A stretch of DNA of 34,952 nucleotides from contig LJHD01000234.1 of NCBI GenBank assembly GCA_001983475.1, positions 1 through 34,952 on the forward strand, written 5' to 3'. A program made the translations under genes and the position numbers. A model generated the notes under the pieces. The model did no database searches, was not told the DNA's origin, and was given only the letters and a program-made list of their open reading frames with translations. Positions 16,642-23,212 of this stretch are shown here, in pieces. This DNA is from Candidatus Epulonipiscium fishelsonii. GTDB lineage: Bacteria; Bacillota; Clostridia; Lachnospirales; Cellulosilyticaceae. Positions within the stretch are counted from its first letter, which is position 1. The number at the start of each line of letters is the position of its first letter.

Positions 16642-16740
16642 CTGTTTATAATCTCTCCAATTGGATAATAAACATATTGTTAACTTATCCTAAACATAGC
16701 GTTATCTTATTAATAATCGTACATTTGAGATTATAAACAG
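16642..16740. repeat. 14-bp perfect inverted repeat bounding 71 bp
   Basis: CTGTTTATAATCTC (16642-16655) and GAGATTATAAACAG (16727-16740) are exact reverse complements. The enclosed 71 bp is AT-rich and encodes nothing recognisable. Confidence 0.7.
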
Positions 16741-16880
16741 ATTATGTGAAGGTTGGTAAAAAGATTAGATTATAAGAATATTGTTCACGATAAGTGGCAT
16801 ATCAAGGCCTAAAGAAATTTTAAGCCTATTTCTAATATAAAAAATAGATTGAGATGGATTATGCAAGTTAACAATAGACT

Positions 16881-17298
16881 TTCCATATAGAAGTAACAGT
16901 CTAAATAAAAAAGCAGTATTCCCATTCATCATTCAGTTCCTAAACCAACTAAGGATTTCCCATATAGAAGTGACAGTCTAAATAAAAAAGCAGTATTCCC
17001 ATTCATCATTCAGTTCCTAAACCAACTAAGGATTTCCATATAGAAGTAACAGTCTAAATAAAAAAGCAGCATTTCCATTCAGCATTCAGTTCCCAAACAA
17101 AATAGGAGTTTCCATACAGAATTAACAGTCTAAACAAAATAGGCATTTCCATACAGAAGTAACAGTCTAAATAAAAAAGCAGCATTTCCATTCAGCATTC
17201 AGTTCCCAAACAAAATAGGAGTTTCCATACAGAATTAACAGTCTAAATAAAAAAGCAGTATTTCTGTTCAAAATTCATTTCCTAAACCAAATTAGACT
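16881..17298. repeat. Minisatellite: six tandem copies of a 76-77 bp unit
   Basis: Units begin with TTCCATA or TTCCCATA at 16881, 16957, 17034, 17110, 17147 and 17223, and share AACAGTCTAAATAAAAAAGC or a close variant. Copies 1 and 2 are nearly identical, as are copies 3 and 5. Copy 4 is only 37 bp and has lost about 40 bp from its middle. The unit length is not a multiple of three and carries no open frame. There are no unique spacers, so it is not a CRISPR array. Confidence 0.85.
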
Positions 17299-17373
17299 TT
17301 TAATATGTCTTATTTTTAGTAGCAGCATTTATAGGTTTATAAAAAAAATGTAACTAATAATTTATGATTCTTG

Positions 17374-17470
17374 AATATTTATTTATGCAAAATATAGCTA
17401 AATTAATTTAGTCAGATTAACTAAAGATAAAAAACTAAAGATTTTATAGATTTAGTTGCATAAATATTCA
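17374..17470. repeat. Imperfect inverted repeat around an AT-rich loop
   Basis: TGAATATTTATTTATGCAA near 17374-17392 is complementary to TTGCATAAATATTCA near 17456-17470, apart from a 3-4 nt insertion in the left arm. Nested TTTAGT/ACTAAA arms lie inside. Confidence 0.45.
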
Positions 17471-17507
17471 TTTACTATATTTATATTTAAGTACTGCATA
17501 TAAAAAG

Positions 17508-17895
17508 TAACGGATTTAGTCACGTTGTTCATAAATTTGTTGTTCAAGAATAACACAAAAAGCCAAGCGTTTGTATGTATCTTTTTATGAAATTGTGAAT
17601 TATGCACTATTGAGGGGTGTATAGTTATTTTTTTTAAACTTACCAGTTGTGCTAGTTAAATATTTTATTAATAAGGATAAAAACCTGTTTATTTAAGGAG
17701 GATAGAGTTTTAAAAATCTTAATTGGGGAGTCGCCATGAGTATTATTCATGATACAGATAAGAATACATTATAATAAATGTACTTATAAGCTAGTGAGGA
17801 TTGGGGAGTCCCAACAGGAGCTTCCCACTATAATCAAATTTAGTTACTACTATTCCTGAATTATGGATTTATGAACAATATTACTAAATCTGTTA
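17508..17895. mobile_element. MITE-like element: ~388 bp bounded by imperfect inverted repeats
   Basis: The outer 29 bp (17508-17536 and 17867-17895) match as inverted repeats at 24 of 29 positions, sharing GATTTAGT and TTGTTCATAAAT. The similarity extends inward, more weakly, to about 48 bp, through a TTCAAGAATA/TTCAGGAATA match. The interior has no transposase or other gene. No target-site duplication is evident, so the mobile-element call is tentative. Confidence 0.4.
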
Positions 17896-17929
17896 TTTGA
17901 AAGTGCTTTTGCTATAAATTTTGTAAGTG

Positions 17930-18346
17930 TTAAAACAAATGTGTAATAGTTAAAAATATAGTTAATATTGCTAGTAAAGGAACGCCAACGTCTATAATAA
18001 AAGCTTTTAATATTTTAAACTCAATAAAAGCTCTATTTTTATAACAACTATTAAAATATATAAATTCTCTAATTAAATTTATCGGATTAAATTTATCAGA
18101 TTTTTTTCCAGATTGCACATATTGTTTACCTCGAAACATATATAATGTACCATAAGATTTACCAAATGGTTTATAAAAAATATAACCCGTATTGTCGATT
18201 TCTTTGGTTTTTGAATCTTCAAATTTATAGTTATATTCTAAAAAAAATTTTGAAGTAGGTATTTTAAGTTTAACAATATTATATGGTTTTTTTTCATTCA
18301 AAAAAATATCATAGCGTTTTTGAATTTCTGTAGTTAGTCTATTCAT
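17930..18346 (-). CDS. Hypothetical small protein with a C-terminal membrane anchor
   Basis: A 138-residue protein I do not recognise. The first ~110 residues are basic and polar with many lysines and aromatic residues (for example KPFGKSYGTLYMFRGKQY near 59-76). The last ~24 (about 115-138) form one hydrophobic membrane segment, giving a tail-anchored shape. There is no good ribosome site before the ATG at 18346; the nearest AAGGAGG lies about 55 nt upstream, directly before a 19-codon frame that ends overlapping this ATG. Translation may therefore depend on that short frame. The same short frame resembles this protein's own membrane segment, which points to a decayed tandem copy. Function unknown. 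Confidence 0.6.
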   Translation of the reverse strand: MNRLTTEIQKRYDIFLNEKKPYNIVKLKIPTSKFFLEYNYKFEDSKTKEIDNTGYIFYKPFGKSYGTLYMFRGKQYVQSGKKSDKFNPINLIREFIYFNSCYKNRAFIEFKILKAFIIDVGVPLLAILTIFLTITHLF

Positions 18347-18398
18347 CTATTACTAGCAAGGATACTCCAACTTCTATAAATAGGACGTCCTCTTGCAT
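18339..18398 (-). pseudogene. Remnant of a duplicated membrane segment (short frame upstream of the 138-residue gene)
   Basis: A 19-codon frame directly after AAGGAGG contains FIEVGVSLLVI, close to IIDVGVPLLAI in the membrane segment of the neighbouring gene. Over 33 nt (18348-18380 against 17966-17998) 25 bases match, and several differences are at third codon positions. It is probably the 3' end of a lost tandem copy, now perhaps acting as a leader frame. Confidence 0.4.
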
Positions 18399-18476
18399 CC
18401 TCCTTTCTGTTAACAAACTAAAAAGCTTGTATTATTTTATGTTCCTTTTAGCCTTTTGTTTTTTTAGTTATGAGTT

Positions 18477-19079
18477 TTATGAATTGATAAAAACATCAAT
18501 ATTTTTAAGATAACTTACTTTAACACTTCCATACATATCTTCGTTTATTAATTTATTGAATTCGTGGATTTGATCTAAAAGTACTATTACTTGTATATAT
18601 ACTTTATCTAAATAGTTAATTTCTTGTAAAGTATATGAAGGCTTTAATAAATATTCAGCTTTGCCAAGAAAATTATACTCACATATTAACTGGAATATTT
18701 GAGCCTCCTTTTTTGTTACAATACCAGCTTCATCTAAAGCTAACTTCGCACAGCTACCATATGCTCTAACAAGGCCACCTGTACCAAGAAGAGTTCCTCC
18801 AAAGTATCTAGTTACTATAACTAAAACATTATCAACATTTTTTAAAATATCAAGAATAGGCTTTCCAGCTGTTCCACTAGGTTCTCCATCATCGCTGCAT
18901 TTTTCGGTATTACCAAATTTGTATGCATAACAATTATGTGTTGCATCTTTATATTTTTTCTTGATATTAGAAATATACTCATCTGCTTCTTCTTTAGAAT
19001 TTATAGGAAAAGCTTGACCAATGAAAGTAGATTTTTTTTCTATTATTTCTACATATGAAATAGAGTTTATAGTTTTCAC
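18477..19079 (-). CDS. yigZ: YigZ/IMPACT family protein (UPF0029)
   Basis: A 200-residue cytoplasmic protein with the two-domain YigZ architecture: an N-terminal IMPACT domain (about 1-125) and a smaller C-terminal ferredoxin-like domain (about 135-200). Family signatures are visible: KKSTFIG (15-21), ATHNCYAY (about 46-53), DDGEPSGTAGKPIL (about 61-74) and VTRYFGGTLLGTGGLVRAY. Its molecular role is not settled; relatives bind translation or nucleic-acid partners. The start codon is GTG, preceded closely by GAGGTG; no ATG fits. It appears to be transcribed alone, with no close neighbour on the same strand. Confidence 0.93.
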   Translation of the reverse strand: MKTINSISYVEIIEKKSTFIGQAFPINSKEEADEYISNIKKKYKDATHNCYAYKFGNTEKCSDDGEPSGTAGKPILDILKNVDNVLVIVTRYFGGTLLGTGGLVRAYGSCAKLALDEAGIVTKKEAQIFQLICEYNFLGKAEYLLKPSYTLQEINYLDKVYIQVIVLLDQIHEFNKLINEDMYGSVKVSYLKNIDVFINS

Positions 19080-19246
19080 AGTTCACCTCATTTTTTTCAA
19101 GATAAAGCTTTATAATAAAAAGCATTGTTAAAAACCCAAATATTTCTTGTTACATTAAAGGTAGCAATAAATGTTCCTTTTTTAATAAAAAAAATTTAAT
19201 AAAAAAAATATTTGTGCACATAATAAAAGTAGTAGCTCCTATAAAC

Positions 19247-20116
19247 TTACAAAATATTTTTACATAGTTGACAGCCTGTAGGAGTTGCAGCAATACCTCC
19301 TAGTGCAGTTTCTCTTAGTTCAAAAGGTAAGCTTCTACCAACTTTATACATAGCAATTATCATTTCATCAAAAGGAACATGATGAATAATTCCACTTAAT
19401 ATAATTTCTGCACTTACCATAGCGTTTGAAGCACCAACAGCATTTCTTTTCTGACAAGGAGCTTCTACCAAACCAGCTATTGGATCACATACTAAACCAA
19501 GCATATTTGCTAAAGCAGTACTACTTGCATCAAGACATTGTTCTGGTGTTCCGCCCATCAATTCAACAATAGCACTAGCAGCCATTGCACTAGCAGACCC
19601 TACTTCGGCTTGACAACCACCTTCAGCCCCTGAAACAGTTGCATTTCTTGTTATCAAATATCCAATAGCACCAGCATTAAATAACATCTTTACCATAATT
19701 TCATCAGTAAAATTATATTCCTCTTGCAATGCTATAAATGTTCCTGGAATTACTCCAGCTGCACCAGCAGTGGGCGCTGCAACAATAAGTCCCATAGATG
19801 TATTAACTTCTAGAACTCCCATAGCATATGAAATAGCTTTATTCATCAAAGTCCCGCAAACAGACTTATTATTCTTTCCTCTATTTAAAATTTTTTTTGC
19901 TTCTCCGCCTATTAAACCACCTATTGATTTTAAATCTTCATTTAAAGAACGTTGCACTGCTTTTTTCATGATAGTATAAGAATAAGCCATTTGAGATATA
20001 ATGTCTTCTCTAGTTTTTTGTGAAATTAGCATTTCATAATTTATCATGGCCTCAGAAATTGGTATGTTATTTTTTTGGCATATTTCTATTAATTCACTAG
20101 CATATTTAAATTCCAT
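19247..20116 (-). CDS. sdaAA: L-serine dehydratase, iron-sulphur-dependent, alpha subunit
   Basis: The catalytic subunit (289 residues) of the two-subunit [4Fe-4S] L-serine dehydratase, which converts serine to pyruvate and ammonia. Likely cluster ligands are C168 (GAEGGCQAEVGSA), C210 (LVCDPIAG) and C221 (APCQKRNAVGAS); the spacing of 42 and 11 residues matches that of the characterised iron-sulphur serine dehydratases. A cysteine close to the C-terminus (C282 or C285 in TGCQLCKNIL) fits the tail residue that occupies the resting active site in that family. Its ATG follows directly on the sdaAB stop, and the GAGGTG ribosome site lies inside sdaAB, so translation is coupled. Confidence 0.96.
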   Translation of the reverse strand: MEFKYASELIEICQKNNIPISEAMINYEMLISQKTREDIISQMAYSYTIMKKAVQRSLNEDLKSIGGLIGGEAKKILNRGKNNKSVCGTLMNKAISYAMGVLEVNTSMGLIVAAPTAGAAGVIPGTFIALQEEYNFTDEIMVKMLFNAGAIGYLITRNATVSGAEGGCQAEVGSASAMAASAIVELMGGTPEQCLDASSTALANMLGLVCDPIAGLVEAPCQKRNAVGASNAMVSAEIILSGIIHHVPFDEMIIAMYKVGRSLPFELRETALGGIAATPTGCQLCKNIL

Positions 20117-20770
20117 TTAATTCACCTCTATTAGATTGACATCTAAAATAAATTGATTTTGTTTAATTTCATTGATTATATTAGAATTAATTTTTTGATC
20201 TGCTTCAACAATTGTATAGGCAATTTGTCCTTTTTCTTCACGATATAACTTTAAAAATGCAATATTAATTTCATATTCGCTTAAACAATGTGTTATATGA
20301 GCCAACACACCTTTTTTATCATATTGTTTTACTAGTAATGTAGAATAGTCTCCAGTAAACTCAACTTTAATATTATTAATCTCAATGATTTTTATATTTC
20401 CTCCCCCAATAGATTCTCCAACAATGTAAATATTTTTATTTATAATAATTTTTACTGTATTTGGATGAGTATCAATATGAGTATTATCAATTATAAATTC
20501 ATATTTTAGACCATTAATTTTAGCAATTTCTATAGCGTCTTTTATACGTTCATCTTCCGTATTCATTCCTAGTACACCAGCTATTAATGCTCTATCTGTA
20601 CCATGGCCTTTATATGTTTTAGCAAACGAGCCATATAAAATAAATTCTACTTCATTTATTGGGCCTTGTACAAGATTTCTTGCCATTAATGCAATTCTTA
20701 GTGCCCCTGCAGTATGTGAACTAGATGGACCAATCATGTTTGGACCAATTACATCAAATACACTTATCAT
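20117..20770 (-). CDS. sdaAB: L-serine dehydratase, iron-sulphur-dependent, beta subunit
   Basis: A 217-residue partner of the catalytic subunit. The N-terminal domain carries the family signature IGPSSSHTAGA (about 13-23), and the C-terminal ~75 residues form an ACT domain, usually a small-molecule-sensing module. I placed the start at the ATG at 20770, 6 nt after GAAGGTG; a GTG three codons earlier overlaps that site. It comes first in the operon and is followed without a gap by sdaAA. The gene lies just beyond the terminator of the upstream two-gene unit; its own promoter was not clearly recognised. Role in serine catabolism follows from the family. Confidence 0.95.
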   Translation of the reverse strand: MISVFDVIGPNMIGPSSSHTAGALRIALMARNLVQGPINEVEFILYGSFAKTYKGHGTDRALIAGVLGMNTEDERIKDAIEIAKINGLKYEFIIDNTHIDTHPNTVKIIINKNIYIVGESIGGGNIKIIEINNIKVEFTGDYSTLLVKQYDKKGVLAHITHCLSEYEINIAFLKLYREEKGQIAYTIVEADQKINSNIINEIKQNQFILDVNLIEVN

Positions 20771-20811
20771 TAAAGTCACCTTCTTTAAATTTATATTTTC
20801 AATAGTGTGTG

Positions 20812-20842
20812 CAAAAAATCCCTAAAGTACTCCTTTAGGGAT
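20812..20842 (-). terminator. Rho-independent terminator of the GrpE-like operon
   Basis: TCCCTAAA (20819-20826) and TTTAGGGA (20834-20841) form a perfect 8-bp stem with a 7-nt loop. On the minus strand it is followed by a run of six Ts (20818-20813), five nt after the stop of the 72-residue gene. Confidence 0.9.
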
Positions 20843-20846
20843 AAAT

Positions 20847-21065
20847 TTAACTATAAATTAATTCTTGTCTTATATATTCATACATTTCTTCTTTATCTGT
20901 AATACCATTATAAATAAATTTTTTAGCAATTAAAGTATCTAAAGTATGTTGAATCTCTCCTTCAGGGAGACTTTCTCTTAATATTTCTAATTTATCTTGA
21001 GCATTAACTTTTTCTCCTAAAATTTCCACCTCTTCAAACTTCATTCTCATTAGTCTGTTCAGCAA
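20847..21065 (-). CDS. Hypothetical 72-residue protein, second gene of the GrpE-like operon
   Basis: A small, acidic, soluble helical protein that I do not recognise; it has no membrane segment or cysteine motif. Visible features are a glutamate-rich first half and a C-terminal YEYIRQELIYS. The best start is TTG at 21065, seven nt after GGAGG in a long AAGGAGGAGG site; the first in-frame ATG is 15 nt further on and too far from that site. It starts 12 nt after the stop of the GrpE-like gene and is closed by a strong terminator, so the two form a defined operon and probably act together. Confidence 0.65.
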   Translation of the reverse strand: MLNRLMRMKFEEVEILGEKVNAQDKLEILRESLPEGEIQHTLDTLIAKKFIYNGITDKEEMYEYIRQELIYS

Positions 21066-21077
21066 TCTACCTCCTCC

Positions 21078-21809
21078 TTAGTTAACAACAGATTTTTTCA
21101 CAATTTTTTGAGTATATTTGTTTTTGATACCTCTTAGTTTAACTTCTTTAATGAGATTAGTTGTTGTAGAGCCTATTTTAATATGTAAATCAGAATCAAT
21201 TTTTTCACCAATTTTGACGTTAAGTCGTTCGTACATAGGATTAATATAATTAAATAACTTAAAGAAATAATCTAGAATCAAATTTAAATTATTAACAGCT
21301 TCAACATTATTATTAACATTTTCAATGGTATAATATATAAAATCCCACAACATTTCTATTTTTTCAAGTTCAAAACAACTTATTAAAAATTTATCTCTAG
21401 CATTGTCTCTAAAAATTCCATCTAAGCCACTCTTAACATTATCATCAAGACCTTCAAATACTTTAAAAATACTTTCAATATGAGAATAGTGTTCTTTATA
21501 AAAGTTTACTTGAACTAATAAATCTTTTTTTCTATTTTCTAAAATTTGTCTTTCAGCATGGCTTTGATGCAATTCATCTTTTAGAGTTTTTACTTCATTT
21601 TGCAAATTTAAATAATTTTGTTGTAAATTTGCATAATTTTCTTCTGCTTCTTTATTAGCCAAAGCCATAGAAGGAATTTTGTTTAACACATCAATAATTT
21701 CTTCTGATGTACTTTTACTGATAAATTCTTTTAATACAACTGTTTCTAATTCTTGACGTGCTCTTTCTTGAAAAAGTGAATTGTTTTCTAATAATTTTAA
21801 AATTTCCAT
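21078..21809 (-). CDS. Coiled-coil protein with a GrpE-like C-terminal domain
   Basis: A 243-residue cytoplasmic protein. Residues ~50-110 form a long charged coiled coil and ~110-190 a helical bundle. The last ~50 residues (from about 195) resemble the beta domain of the Hsp70 nucleotide-exchange factor GrpE: GEKIDSDLH at 201-209 parallels the GxxxDxxLH motif, followed by a glycine-containing strand and a closing I/V-rich K-VV end. True grpE genes are shorter and sit beside dnaK, which is absent here, so this is more likely a GrpE-like adaptor for an Hsp70-type or other partner than the housekeeping factor. It has an AAGGAG site, a good promoter and an inverted repeat over the -35. Similarity judged by eye only. 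Confidence 0.6.
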   Translation of the reverse strand: MEILKLLENNSLFQERARQELETVVLKEFISKSTSEEIIDVLNKIPSMALANKEAEENYANLQQNYLNLQNEVKTLKDELHQSHAERQILENRKKDLLVQVNFYKEHYSHIESIFKVFEGLDDNVKSGLDGIFRDNARDKFLISCFELEKIEMLWDFIYYTIENVNNNVEAVNNLNLILDYFFKLFNYINPMYERLNVKIGEKIDSDLHIKIGSTTTNLIKEVKLRGIKNKYTQKIVKKSVVN

Positions 21810-21846
21810 AATTTCGCTCCTTATAATTTATTTGCTGGACAATTTA

Positions 21847-21875
21847 ATTTTACCTCAAAATAATTAACTTGACAA
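21847..21875 (-). promoter_or_regulatory. Promoter of the GrpE-like operon
   Basis: On the minus strand TTGTCA (21875-21870) and TAAAAT (21852-21847) are separated by exactly 17 nt; the start codon lies about 38 nt further on. The -35 is part of a 14-bp inverted repeat. Confidence 0.65.
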
Positions 21876-21908
21876 CATTTTTTTATTACTTAAATTGTCA
21901 AGTTAATT
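21862..21908. promoter_or_regulatory. 14-bp perfect inverted repeat over the promoter, probable operator
   Basis: AATTAACTTGACAA (21862-21875) and TTGTCAAGTTAATT (21895-21908) are exact reverse complements, 19 nt apart. One arm contains the -35 of the GrpE-like operon. A T-run after the right arm on the plus strand (21913 onward) leaves a terminator role possible, but no plus-strand gene precedes it. Confidence 0.6.
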
Positions 21909-22054
21909 TCAACACTTTTTTATTTCATTTCAAAAACCTCGTTTGTGTTTTGTAGTCTAACACTATTCTTGGTTTATTATTTATTTTTTGCACAGCCAAT
22001 ATACGGCTTTGCCTAGCAGCTTGTTGTTCTAATTGTTAAAGATTTATACAATGG

Positions 22055-23041
22055 TTATAATAAAATAATTCCTGCTTCTTCACATTGTTCAATTATATCA
22101 TCTCTCCAAATTGAAGCTTGTACTTCACCAATATGCATTTTATGCAAAAAGAACATACAAATTCTGGACTGCCCAATTCCACCACCAATAGTATAAGGCA
22201 ATTCTTTGTTTAATAATTTTTTATGAAAATCCAGTTCCAGCTTATCTTCAACATTTTTTATTTTTAATTGCTCAACCAAAGAAATTTCATCAACACGAAT
22301 TCCCATTGATGATAATTCAAAAGCCTGATTTAAAAGTGGGTTCCACACTAAAATGTCTCCATTAAGTTCCCAATCATCGTAATCTGGTGCACGATCATCA
22401 TGAGGAATTCCGTTTGATAATACTCCACCAATTTTCATAAGAAATACTGCTTTTTTATCCTTACAAATTTTGTCTTCACGTTCTTTTTGACTAGAATTTG
22501 GATACATTTTAATTAATTCTTCAGAGGTAATAAATGTAATTTCTTTTGGAAGCCATTTTTCTAAAGTATTATATTCGTTATTAATAAAGTTTTCTGTTTC
22601 TAAGAATACGTTATATATTTTTTTTACAGTTTGTTTTAAATAGTTTTCATTTCTGTCTTCTTTAGAAATAATTTTTTCCCAATCCCATTGATCAACGTAT
22701 ATTGAATGTAAATGATCAAGGACTTCATCTCTACGAATTGCATTCATATCTGCATATAAACCTTCTCCTACTTTAAATCCGTATCTAGCTAAAGCCATAC
22801 GTTTCCATTTAGCAAGTGAATGTACAATTTCAACTATATTTCCAAAATCGTCTTTAATATCAAAACTTACAGCTCTTTCAGTTCCACTTAAGTTGTCATT
22901 TAAACCTGTTTCAGGCTTCACAAATAATGGTGCTGAGACACGAGTAAGATTTAATGTACTAGCTAAAGTTGTTTCAAAATAATCTTTTAGCTTTTTTATT
23001 GCAACTTCTGTTTCTCTTAATTCTAATTTTGATTTATACAT
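22055..23041 (-). CDS. asnA: Aspartate--ammonia ligase (asparagine synthetase A)
   Basis: A 328-residue ATP-dependent, ammonia-using asparagine synthetase of the class II aminoacyl-tRNA-synthetase fold, near the E. coli length of 330. Signatures include TRVSAPLFV, GLNDNLSGTERAVSF, VHSLAKWKR, GEGLYADMNAIRRDE, DQWDWEK, and the C-terminal IGGGIGQSR with HKMHIGEVQASIW. The start was placed at the ATG at 23041, seven nt after AAAGGAAG; an ATG two codons earlier is too close to it. A TATAAT lies just upstream. The 170-bp gap to the divergent ABC-F gene shows no T-box-like structure, so regulation by tRNA-Asn is not supported here. Confidence 0.97.
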   Translation of the reverse strand: MYKSKLELRETEVAIKKLKDYFETTLASTLNLTRVSAPLFVKPETGLNDNLSGTERAVSFDIKDDFGNIVEIVHSLAKWKRMALARYGFKVGEGLYADMNAIRRDEVLDHLHSIYVDQWDWEKIISKEDRNENYLKQTVKKIYNVFLETENFINNEYNTLEKWLPKEITFITSEELIKMYPNSSQKEREDKICKDKKAVFLMKIGGVLSNGIPHDDRAPDYDDWELNGDILVWNPLLNQAFELSSMGIRVDEISLVEQLKIKNVEDKLELDFHKKLLNKELPYTIGGGIGQSRICMFFLHKMHIGEVQASIWRDDIIEQCEEAGIILL

Positions 23042-23212
23042 ATACATACTTCCTTTTGTATTATATTTCTGTTATTATTCATGATAACATAAAAAGCAAT
23101 ATATAAGTTTAGTAAAAGACATAGCAAAAGTTAATGACTTAATACTAACTTTAATTTAAAAAAATTTTATAATGCTATTTTTTGTATCACTTATTAATTG
23201 GAGGTAAAATCT

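Larger units (their letters stand above)
16018..17929. other. 1.9-kb repeat-rich region without a convincing gene
   Basis: No open frame here has a ribosome site, sensible composition and adequate length. The region instead holds, in order: a 9-bp inverted repeat (16205-16240), a run of short GCGAA-type repeats (16346-16440), a 12-bp CCATGGCCATGG palindrome near 16603, a 14-bp perfect inverted repeat (16642-16740), a 76-77 bp minisatellite (16881-17298), an inverted repeat at 17374-17470 and a pair of ~48-bp inverted repeats bounding about 390 bp (17508-17895). Within the last, ATTGGGGAGTC occurs twice (17722 and 17800), and an AAGGAGG near 17696 leads to no open frame. It looks like a resting place for small repeats or decayed mobile sequence. 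Confidence 0.7.

Noticed and set aside
16881-17298. CRISPR array
   Set aside because: Units of 76-77 bp follow each other directly with no unique spacers of constant length, and no cas gene is present.
17696-17775. Short gene after AAGGAGG at 17696
   Set aside because: No start codon lies at proper distance; the only nearby ATG frame (from 17734) ends after 12 codons.
23042-23212. T-box or other riboswitch before asnA
   Set aside because: The gap to the divergent gene is only ~170 bp and shows neither a T-box sequence nor a terminator/antiterminator pair.
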